From: Ignavibacteria bacterium
Lineage (GTDB): Bacteria; Bacteroidota; Ignavibacteria; Ignavibacteriales; Ignavibacteriaceae
Length of the DNA stretch: 64,000 bases
NCBI GenBank assembly: GCA_017302895.1
Contig: JAFLBV010000001.1
Span: 248,001-312,000 of the forward strand
Direction of reading: 5' to 3'
The translations under genes and the position numbers were made by a program. The notes under the pieces were generated by a model. It saw only the letters and a program-made list of their open reading frames with translations. It had not been told where the DNA came from and searched no databases. Shown piece after piece: positions 35,807-43,381 of the stretch (positions are counted from its first letter, which is position 1; each line of letters starts with the position of its first letter).

Positions 35807-37189
35807 ATGTTTGAACTCGATTTTGACATAGACCTTATAAAAAAATATGACCAGCCGGGACCCCGATATACCAGCTACCCGACTGCTCCTCACTTTCACG
35901 ATGGATTCACTGCTGACAATTATCTCGACGAGATAGTAAGGACGAATACTGCAGCAGTAAAGCCACCCCTTTCACTCTATTATCATCTTCCGTTCTGTGA
36001 TACACTCTGCTATTTCTGCGGATGTAACATGATTATTACACGGAACAGAGACAGAATAAAAGAGTATATAAAATATGTCAAGAACGAGATCGACCTGCTA
36101 AGAACCTATCTTGATGTAGACAGACCTGTAACCCAGTTGCACTGGGGCGGAGGAACACCAACGCACCTTGACCCGGATGAAATATTTGACCTCGTCTCTT
36201 ATATCAATACTTCCTTCAAGATTGATCCTTCAATCGAAGCCGGATGTGAAATTGACCCGAGAGGTCTCGAGAGAGCCCACCTCGAAGCGTTAAGAAACGG
36301 CGGGTTCAACAGGATTTCAATGGGAGTACAGGATTTCACTCCCGAGGTTCAGAAAGCGGTAAACAGAATTCAGCCTGAAAGCATGACCCGGCAGGTGGTT
36401 GACTGGGTGAGGGAGCTTGGTTTTTCAAGCATCAATCTTGATCTGATTTACGGTCTTCCGTTCCAGACCAAAGCAGATTTTCTCAAAACTGTAAGAGCGG
36501 TCATTGATATTTCTCCCGACAGAATTGCCGTCTTCAATTATGCACATGTCCCCTGGATGAAAAAACATATGGGGCTCATAAAACAGGAAGACCTTCCGAA
36601 ACCTGAGGAAAAACTCGAGATACTGCAACAGACAATTGAAGAACTTGTGAAGGCAGGTTATGTGTTTATCGGTATGGATCACTTTGCAAAACCAACCGAT
36701 GAAATGGCGATTGCTCTCAGAGACAAAAAACTTTACAGAAACTTCCAGGGATACAGTACCAATGCCGGTGCCGATCTTTATGCGTTTGGAATTACCAGCA
36801 TCAGTCAGATCGGAAGAGTGTATGCCCAAAACCTGAAGAAGGAAAAAGAGTATTTTGATGCTCTAAATGATGAAAAACTGCCTGTTCACAAAGGTATCTA
36901 TCTTACGGACGATGACCTCCTGAGAAGAGAGGTTATCACAAAAGTGATGTGCGACTTTGAACTGCAGTTTTCAAACTTTGAGAAGGAATTCAATATAAAT
37001 TTCAAAGAATATTTTGCCGGCTCTCTTGAAAACCTGAAAGGGATGGAAGAGGACGGTCTCCTCACAATTAATGAAAACGGACTTCAGGTTTCCAACAAAG
37101 GCAGACTTCTTATCAGGAATATTGCCATGAAATTTGACGGTTTCATCGAACGAAAAGAAGACCAGGGAAGATATTCAAGAACGGTATAA
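35807..37189 (+). CDS. hemN: Oxygen-independent coproporphyrinogen III dehydrogenase (radical SAM)
   Basis: 460 residues. It oxidises coproporphyrinogen III to protoporphyrinogen IX without oxygen, using SAM and a [4Fe-4S] cluster. Cluster ligands are C64, C68 and C71 in FCDTLCYFCGC, with a further C73, the true HemN signature that separates it from HemW-like homologues. HWGGGTPTHL and INLDLIYGLPFQT follow. The C-terminal HemN domain is present (from about residue 360). It indicates haem synthesis under anoxic or low-oxygen conditions. Confidence 0.96.
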   Translation: MFELDFDIDLIKKYDQPGPRYTSYPTAPHFHDGFTADNYLDEIVRTNTAAVKPPLSLYYHLPFCDTLCYFCGCNMIITRNRDRIKEYIKYVKNEIDLLRTYLDVDRPVTQLHWGGGTPTHLDPDEIFDLVSYINTSFKIDPSIEAGCEIDPRGLERAHLEALRNGGFNRISMGVQDFTPEVQKAVNRIQPESMTRQVVDWVRELGFSSINLDLIYGLPFQTKADFLKTVRAVIDISPDRIAVFNYAHVPWMKKHMGLIKQEDLPKPEEKLEILQQTIEELVKAGYVFIGMDHFAKPTDEMAIALRDKKLYRNFQGYSTNAGADLYAFGITSISQIGRVYAQNLKKEKEYFDALNDEKLPVHKGIYLTDDDLLRREVITKVMCDFELQFSNFEKEFNINFKEYFAGSLENLKGMEEDGLLTINENGLQVSNKGRLLIRNIAMKFDGFIERKEDQGRYSRTV

Positions 37190-37228
37190 GTTAATACATA
37201 TGATGAAAATGATCAGGAATTGAAAAAT

Positions 37229-38233
37229 ATGAACAAGATAGCTGTTGTAATAATGAATCTGGGTGGTCCCGACTCGATGGATGCGATAGAACCATTTCTT
37301 CGCAATCTGTTTAGCGATCCCGATATATTTAATCTCCCTTTCGGGCAGAAACTTTTTGCAAAGATTATTTCGAAGAGGAGAGCCCCGAAAGTTGCGGAAG
37401 AGTACCATTTGATTGGGGGAAAGTCACCTATCAACGAATGGACCGAACTGCAAAGATCTATGCTTGAAACAAGACTTAGGGAAATATATTCTTCTGAAAG
37501 CGGAGAATTATCTTTTTCCATAGATGTATTCACGGCAATGCGTTACTGGAATCCACTCACAGCAGAGACAGCTCAAAAGGTTGCTGCAGGTAACTATGAC
37601 AAGGTTATCTTGCTCCCTCTCTACCCTCATTACTCAATCACCACGACAGGTTCATCATTCAATGAATGGAAACGGGTGTACAAAGGCGATATGTCCAAGG
37701 TTGCATATATCCGAAACTACTACAACCAGCCGCTTTATGTTAAAGCGATCAATGAACGAATCGATGAATGTCTCTTGAGATTCCCCGAAGAACGGAGGAA
37801 TATGGTGAACATACTTTTCAGTGCACATGGCACACCGGTCAGTCTTGTTAAAAAAGGTGATCCGTACAGCGGTGAAATCAGGAACACCATGGAGACGGTA
37901 ATGAAACTCAGGAGTTATTCTCACATGTATCATCTTTCGTTTCAGAGTAAAGTAGGTCCTGTAAAATGGCTGGAACCGGCCACAGACGACAAACTAATGG
38001 AGCTCGGAAGCAAGGGAGTGAAGGATGTGCTGGTAGTACCGATAAGTTTTGTCTCAGATCATGTAGAGACTTCATTTGAACTGGACATCGAATACCGCCA
38101 TAATGCTGAAGAAGCAAAAATTGAAAATTACATAGTAATGACCGGATTGAACGACTCCAAGACTTTTGTGGAAGGTCTTGCCGAACTTGTTTTATCCGAA
38201 CTTACCGGAAAAAAAGAAATATTGAACCCCTGA
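37229..38233 (+). CDS. hemH: Ferrochelatase
   Basis: 334 residues from ATG 37229. This start is preferred over TTG 37220 because AGGA at 37214 sits at a workable distance from the ATG only. It inserts Fe2+ into protoporphyrin IX (or coproporphyrin III in the coproporphyrin-dependent route). The catalytic His lies in ILFSAHGTPVSLVKKGDPY, and the N-terminal VVIMNLGGPDSMDAIEPFLRN is characteristic. FVSDHVETSFELDIEY near residue 275 is the second conserved active-site segment. Part of the haem operon. Confidence 0.95.
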   Translation: MNKIAVVIMNLGGPDSMDAIEPFLRNLFSDPDIFNLPFGQKLFAKIISKRRAPKVAEEYHLIGGKSPINEWTELQRSMLETRLREIYSSESGELSFSIDVFTAMRYWNPLTAETAQKVAAGNYDKVILLPLYPHYSITTTGSSFNEWKRVYKGDMSKVAYIRNYYNQPLYVKAINERIDECLLRFPEERRNMVNILFSAHGTPVSLVKKGDPYSGEIRNTMETVMKLRSYSHMYHLSFQSKVGPVKWLEPATDDKLMELGSKGVKDVLVVPISFVSDHVETSFELDIEYRHNAEEAKIENYIVMTGLNDSKTFVEGLAELVLSELTGKKEILNP

Positions 38234-38234
38234 T

Positions 38235-39611
38235 ATGAAAAATATAGTAATACTCGGCGCAGGAATCTCAGGCCTTACAGCCGCACACTGGTTGTTTCGT
38301 GATAAAGTGGATTTCACCATACTTGAAGCGGGTGACAAACCGGGCGGAAGTATCAAGACTGAGAAGGAAAATGGCTTTCTGATGGATTTTGGTCCCAACA
38401 GCGGACTCGAAACTTCACCCTACATTCGAGAAATGGTCAGCCAGCTTGGGCTGGATGATGAGATGATTTATGCAAGTGAGACCTCAAATAAAAGATACAT
38501 CCTTAAAAATGATGAACTGATGCCATTGCCAACCAGTCCCGGCGCTTTCCTTAAAACAAGGCTCTTCTCACCAATGGCGAAAATTCGAGTGATGAAAGAA
38601 CCGTTTGTTGGAAAATCGAAGGATGGCTACAATCAGAGCCTCGCCGAATTTGTTACAAGAAGACTGGGCAGGGAATTTCTTGATTATGCGATCGATCCAT
38701 TCGTATCGGGTGTTTTTGCGGGGGACGCAGAGAAACTGAGTGTCAAATCAGCCTTTCCGAAGCTCTACCGTCTGGAGGAGCTATATGGCGGACTCATCAA
38801 AGGTGTGATAAAAGGCGCAAGAGAGCGGAAACAGGCAAAAGCCCGCAATGAAGAGTCGAAACAGAGTGCGAAAATGTTCTCTTTCCGTTCGGGGATGGGG
38901 ATTCTTCCTGACACAATAGCTGCACAATTTCCTGACAGAATTAACTACAACTGTAAAGTTTCTAAGGTGACTAAAGAGGAGAACGGATATTCCGTTACCT
39001 ACGAGAAGAACGGTACCACTCACACTATCAAATGCGACATACTCCTCTCGACTCTTCCAGCACATGTCTCTGCAGATGTGTTTGCCGATTTTGATCAGAA
39101 TCTTTCATCTCATTTCAGAGAGATCTACCATCCACCTGTAAAAGTACTCTTCGTCGCTTTCAAAAAGAGTGAAATCAGGACTCCTCTTGACGGATTTGGG
39201 TTTCTGATTCCGAGCAAGGAGAAGAAGATATTTCTTGGTGCCATCTGGAGTTCTGTAATTTTTGAAAACAGATGCAATTCGAATCTTGCTGCCTTCACTG
39301 TTTTTATTGGTGGTGCCAAGAACTTTGATGTGTTCAGACGCTTTGGTAAAGAAATCGAATCGAAAGTGATTGAGGAGTTACGCCACATCATGAAAATTTC
39401 CGGAGAACCCGTATTCTCCAAATCCAGGATGTGGGATAAAGCGATACCTCAGTATAACCTTGGATATTACCTTCACGATATCTATTTCAATAAAATTGAA
39501 ACGGAAAACCCCGGACTGTTATTTTCAGGTAATTTCAGGGAAGGTATTTCAATCGGTGATTGCTTTAAAAACTCAAAACCAGCAGCGGAAAAGGTAAAAA
39601 AATACTTATAG
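38235..39611 (+). CDS. hemY: Protoporphyrinogen oxidase (HemY/HemG-type flavoprotein)
   Basis: 458 residues. FAD-binding Rossmann motif ILGAGISGLTAAHWLF at 6-21, followed by FTILEAGDKPGGSIKTEK. FVSGVFAGDAEKLSVKSAFP and the C-terminal LFSGNFREGISIGDCFKN (FAD contact) are conserved in this family. It uses oxygen as electron acceptor in known cases, and in coproporphyrin-dependent bacteria the same family oxidises coproporphyrinogen. Its pairing with the anaerobic HemN in one operon suggests life across oxygen levels. It ends the operon; no clear terminator follows. Confidence 0.93.
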   Translation: MKNIVILGAGISGLTAAHWLFRDKVDFTILEAGDKPGGSIKTEKENGFLMDFGPNSGLETSPYIREMVSQLGLDDEMIYASETSNKRYILKNDELMPLPTSPGAFLKTRLFSPMAKIRVMKEPFVGKSKDGYNQSLAEFVTRRLGREFLDYAIDPFVSGVFAGDAEKLSVKSAFPKLYRLEELYGGLIKGVIKGARERKQAKARNEESKQSAKMFSFRSGMGILPDTIAAQFPDRINYNCKVSKVTKEENGYSVTYEKNGTTHTIKCDILLSTLPAHVSADVFADFDQNLSSHFREIYHPPVKVLFVAFKKSEIRTPLDGFGFLIPSKEKKIFLGAIWSSVIFENRCNSNLAAFTVFIGGAKNFDVFRRFGKEIESKVIEELRHIMKISGEPVFSKSRMWDKAIPQYNLGYYLHDIYFNKIETENPGLLFSGNFREGISIGDCFKNSKPAAEKVKKYL

Positions 39612-39634
39612 TCTCTGAAAATGCTTGAATATTA

Positions 39635-39651
39635 GTTAAAATTATTTTAAC
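39635..39651. promoter_or_regulatory. Palindrome GTTAAAAT-T-ATTTTAAC upstream of the signalling operon
   Basis: A perfect 8-1-8 inverted repeat, 34 bases before the ATG of the first kinase gene. Its position in the 74-base gap after hemY makes it a candidate operator for the signalling operon. It is AT-only in the core, so chance is a real alternative. Confidence 0.35.
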
Positions 39652-39685
39652 TTGAAGTAGAGATAATTTAAATAACGAGACAATT

Positions 39686-40831
39686 ATGAGTACCGCACTC
39701 AAAACATCGTTCGCTCCTCCCGAACGAACCCCAGATCACATACTTCTGGCTCAAATTAATAAAATTGAGTCTCATTCAGATATAACTTCTGTATTGCACG
39801 CCATCCCCGAATTTGTCATGATACTAAATAAAGAGCGGGAAATAGTCTTTGCAAATAAGAGCCTGCTGAAGTACCTTGCTGCCGAAGACGATTTTTTGAA
39901 AAGGGGCTTCAGACCCGGTGAGGCGATTAATTGCCAGCATGCTTTCGAGAATGAAGCAGGATGTGGAACATCTGAATTTTGCAAAACCTGCGGGGCGGTT
40001 ATATCCATTCTCAATTCACAGAGCGGGCAGTATGAAGATGTTCAGGAATGCAGGATTATTCAAGGTGACGGGTGTACAGCGCTTGACTTGCGTGTGAAAT
40101 CGACTCGACTTTCGCTTGAGGGAGAGGATTTTACAGTATTCACTGTTGCTGACATTTCCAATGAAAAGAGGCGACAGGCTCTCGAAAGAATTTTCTTTCA
40201 CGACATACTCAACACTGCCGGCGGTATTTTAGGTTACACTCAGATTCTCAGGGAAGCCGAACCGGATGAACTTGAAATCTTCAGTGAAAGCATTGAAGAA
40301 CTGTCCAATCGTCTCATCGAAGAAATACAGGCTCAAAAACAGCTTATTGCTGCTGAAGGTGGACAACTCGACATCCGGCCCGTAAAATTCAGCAGTGCCA
40401 GGATGGTTCAGGAGACAATCGAGTTATACAAAAATCATGTTGTTGCAGAAGGGAAATCACTTGTTCCGGGTGAAATGACTGACATTGAGGTTGTCAATGA
40501 TCGAAGTCTGCTTGGGAGAGTTCTTGGAAACATGGTAAAAAATGCCCTTGAAGCGGATCCTGCCGGTTCTGTGATAACAGTTTCGTGTGTGGAAAAAGAG
40601 GAAAGAATAATTTTTTCCGTTAATAATCGTTCTTTTATGCCGAGCATCGTACAACTTCAGATTTTTAACCGTTCTTTTTCGAGCAAGGGAAAAGGAAGAG
40701 GACTTGGAACTTACAGCATGAAGCTTCTTTCTGAAAAATATTTACAGGGAAAAGTCTATTTTGAATCGTCAAGTGAAAAGGGCACAACTTTTTATGCCGA
40801 GTATCCTACAGCAATAAAACAGACTGAGTAA
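39686..40831 (+). CDS. Cytoplasmic sensor histidine kinase with Cys-rich PAS domain
   Basis: 381 residues, no membrane segment. A PAS domain occupies about 28-155 and carries four Cys in the pattern C83-x9-C93-x5-C99-x2-C102 (INCQHAFENEAGCGTSEFCKTC region), which could ligate a metal or Fe-S cluster, or act as a thiol switch. A short non-classical H-box follows with His172 (IFFHDILNTAGGILGY), then HATPase_c with an N-box (NMVKNALEADP) and G-box (GKGRGLGTYSMKLLSEKYL). First gene of an operon with a B12-binding protein, another kinase, a KaiB-like protein and a hybrid kinase. The signal is unknown; redox or metal state is plausible. Confidence 0.85.
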   Translation: MSTALKTSFAPPERTPDHILLAQINKIESHSDITSVLHAIPEFVMILNKEREIVFANKSLLKYLAAEDDFLKRGFRPGEAINCQHAFENEAGCGTSEFCKTCGAVISILNSQSGQYEDVQECRIIQGDGCTALDLRVKSTRLSLEGEDFTVFTVADISNEKRRQALERIFFHDILNTAGGILGYTQILREAEPDELEIFSESIEELSNRLIEEIQAQKQLIAAEGGQLDIRPVKFSSARMVQETIELYKNHVVAEGKSLVPGEMTDIEVVNDRSLLGRVLGNMVKNALEADPAGSVITVSCVEKEERIIFSVNNRSFMPSIVQLQIFNRSFSSKGKGRGLGTYSMKLLSEKYLQGKVYFESSSEKGTTFYAEYPTAIKQTE

Positions 40832-40837
40832 TCCGAA

Positions 40838-41901
40838 ATGAAAGAACATTTGAATCAAATCGGCAGGAAACTCGAGGAAAACAAAAAAATAATTTCCCGG
40901 ATGGTATTGGACAACCATTTTGAGGTATCTCCATCTTTCAAGAGCAGCTACACTCAGAGGCACATCGATCTTTATCTGCAGGACTGCGAATACAAGCTCA
41001 GCTATCTCGCAGAAGCTGTCAGACTTTCCCAGCCCGAATTGTTTATCGAGTACATGAGATGGGCAAAAATATTTTTCTCCTCTCTATATATTGTAAATGA
41101 CGAGTCGTATCGTTTTTTCGACCTGTTGCGGGAGAATTTGAAGAAATTTCTGTCCGAAGAGGAATTTCCGGTGACAGCTACAGTTTTCGACGATGGTGTT
41201 GCTGCATTCAGAAAGAATTTGTCTGCTGAATTCAGTTATTTTAGTGAAGAAAATCCTCTTAAGGAAAAAGCTGCTGAATATCTCGACTATCTATTAAAAG
41301 GGGACAGAAGATCGGCGATGAACATTGTTATGAACATGTATCATTCGGGCCACCCATAAAAGATATCTATCTGAATGTTTTTCAACCGGCAATGCTTGAG
41401 ACGGGACTTCTTTGGCAGAAGGGCAAAATAACCGTAACCCATGAGCATTTTGTAACAGCCGCGACCCAACTTATAATGTCTCAACTTTATCCTTTTCTCT
41501 TCAATTATGACAATTTAATCAACAGAAATATTGTCGTCAGTTGTGTAGCCAACGAACTCCATGAAATTGGTGCGAGAATGGTCGCTGATTTTTTTGAAAT
41601 GGAGGGATGGAGCAGTTACTATTTTGGTGCGAATACCCCGGTTGACAGCATTCTCAGGGCACTTGAGAACCACAATGCCAAAGTGCTCGCAATCTCTGCG
41701 ACAATGACCTACCATATAAAAGATGTTGAGAATTTTATTATCAAAGTAAAAAACACCCCCGGATTTGAGAATATAAAGATTCTTGTCGGAGGTTATCCAT
41801 TTAAGATCGCAAAAAATCTTTGGAAAGAAATCGGTGCCGATGGCTTCGCAGAAGATGCAAAAGGTGCCATCGAATTAGCTAACGGCTTTGTTCTGAACTA
41901 A
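40838..41901 (+). pseudogene. CarH-like B12-binding photosensor without DNA-binding domain, interrupted by a frameshift
   Basis: Two frames together encode one protein of about 354 residues. Frame 1 (40838-41359) holds a helical N-terminal region and the start of the B12-binding four-helix bundle, ending ...MNMYHSG-HP-stop. Frame 2 continues as PPIKDIYLNVFQPAM and runs to 41901. One missing G in TCGGGCC (41345-41351) restores the frame. Frame 2 contains W-x9-E-H (Trp 41413, Glu 41443, His 41446), the AdoCbl-contacting motif of CarH/LitR photoreceptors, and E-L-H-E-I-G, the base-off/His-on cobalamin motif. No MerR-type DNA-binding domain is present. It lies 6 bases after one kinase gene and 14 before another. 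Sequencing error, recoding or true decay are all possible; ATG 41392 could restart translation but would lose part of the helical bundle. Confidence 0.82.
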
Positions 41902-41915
41902 AAGAAACAGACATT

Positions 41916-43106
41916 ATGGAAAATACCGGACTTGTACTCACTTGTGATATTTCCGGACGGGTTTTATCGGTAGAGATAAACAATACCGGATTTGAAAACG
42001 ATCGTTTTGTTGACCGGCTTCTAATCGATATATTTTCGAACGAGGATATCTCCAAAGTCCTAGAGTTTTTCGTTGAAACCAAATCTGTTGGTGCATCCTT
42101 CAGTAAACAGCTATCCATTATTAGTGGAGAAAAAACAGCCAAGTTTTTTTTCAGTTCGGTGAAGATCGACAACAAAATCATTATCCTGGGAACAAATCAC
42201 AGGGCAAACTTTGATGACATGATGTCTCAGATGATGTCGATAAATAACGACCAAACCAATATGCTCCGTCAGTTGTTTAAGGCACAGTTGGCCCCCGAGG
42301 ATAAAAAGGAACGGGTAATAGAGACTGTCCTTTATGAAGAATTGAGCAGAGTGAATAACGATCTGGTTAATATTCAGAGAGAACTTGCCAAGAAAAACCA
42401 TGAACTCGAGGCTCTGAATAAATTAAAAAATCAGTTTTTGGGCATGGCTGCTCACGATTTACGCAATCCACTCGGGGTTATCATGAATCTTTCAGAATTT
42501 ATTCTGGAGGAAAAAGAAAAACTCTCAGAGGAAGCAGTCAGTTTTTTGGAAAAAATTGATTCTTTGTCGCGGTTCATGCTCAATATGGTGACCGAGTTGC
42601 TGGATATCTCCAGTATAGAGTCAGGACAGATGAATTTGAACAAAACCCGGTTTGATCTTGTACAACTTGTAAGGGATTCAGTGAATCTGAATAAATCGCT
42701 TGCAGAAAAAAAGAATATCTTCATAAATTTTATCTCCTCGGAGCAATCACTTCAACTATACGCAGATCTGAACAAGATCGATCAGGTAATCACCAACCTT
42801 TTAACAAACGCTGTAAAATACTCAAACCAAAACACCACCACAGTAGTTGCTATTATGAGAGACCTGAACAAAGCGAGACTGGTGGTAAAAGATCAGGGGC
42901 AGGGGATTCCTTCGAATGAAATTGTAAAACTTTTCAAACCTTTTGCCAAAACGAGTGTGAAAAGTACCGGGGGTGAAAAAAGTACCGGATTGGGATTGAT
43001 GATCGTAAAGAAAATAGTTGAAGGTCACGGCGGCACAATTTCAGTGGAAAGTGAAGTAGGAACAGGATCGACTTTTACCGTGGAATTACCCCTGGCAGAG
43101 GAATAG
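41916..43106 (+). CDS. Cytoplasmic sensor histidine kinase
   Basis: 396 residues, no membrane segment. The N-terminal 110 residues look like a small PAS-like sensing domain (LVLTCDISGRVLSVEINNTGF start) with no recognisable cofactor motif. A coiled coil (about 140-170) leads into HisKA with His180 (GMAAHDLRNPLGVIMN) and HATPase_c (NLLTNAVKYS, DQGQGIPSNEI, STGLGLMIVKKIVEGHGG). It sits between the B12-binding protein and the KaiB-like protein, so it may be the output kinase of one of them. It has no receiver domain; the hybrid kinase two genes on could provide it. Confidence 0.9.
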   Translation: MENTGLVLTCDISGRVLSVEINNTGFENDRFVDRLLIDIFSNEDISKVLEFFVETKSVGASFSKQLSIISGEKTAKFFFSSVKIDNKIIILGTNHRANFDDMMSQMMSINNDQTNMLRQLFKAQLAPEDKKERVIETVLYEELSRVNNDLVNIQRELAKKNHELEALNKLKNQFLGMAAHDLRNPLGVIMNLSEFILEEKEKLSEEAVSFLEKIDSLSRFMLNMVTELLDISSIESGQMNLNKTRFDLVQLVRDSVNLNKSLAEKKNIFINFISSEQSLQLYADLNKIDQVITNLLTNAVKYSNQNTTTVVAIMRDLNKARLVVKDQGQGIPSNEIVKLFKPFAKTSVKSTGGEKSTGLGLMIVKKIVEGHGGTISVESEVGTGSTFTVELPLAEE

Positions 43107-43107
43107 A

Positions 43108-43380
43108 ATGAGGAAATATCAATTAAAACTTTACATAACCGGTAAAACCACCCGCTCGGAACAGGCAGTATCAAATCTGAAAAACCTTTGTAAATCAAAA
43201 TTTAATGATGAATATGAACTTCTTATCATAGATGTTTTGGACAGTCCTGAACTTGCCGAGCAGGATCAGGTGCTTGCAACTCCGACACTGATAAAAATTC
43301 TTCCTCTTCCCGTAAGAAGGATTATTGGTGATCTCACAGATACTCAAAAGGTATTACTCGGACTTGAAATAAAAGTGTAA
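43108..43380 (+). CDS. KaiB-like protein
   Basis: 90 residues, thioredoxin-like fold typical of KaiB. Features: KYQLKLYITGKTTRSEQAV at the N-terminus, an acidic DVLDSPELAEQDQVLATPT middle and LIKILPLPVRRIIGDLT, close to the most conserved KaiB segment. KaiB in cyanobacteria switches fold and binds KaiC in the circadian oscillator; elsewhere KaiB-like proteins occur with kinases and with stress functions. No kaiC or kaiA is in the window. It begins one base after the upstream kinase gene ends and stops one base before the hybrid kinase, so it is firmly within the signalling operon. Confidence 0.88.
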   Translation: MRKYQLKLYITGKTTRSEQAVSNLKNLCKSKFNDEYELLIIDVLDSPELAEQDQVLATPTLIKILPLPVRRIIGDLTDTQKVLLGLEIKV

Positions 43381-43381
43381 A

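Noticed and set aside
41345..41360. Programmed -1 frameshift site in the B12-binding gene
   Set aside because: No X-XXY-YYZ slippery heptamer in the zero frame and no obvious stable structure right after it; a lost G is simpler.
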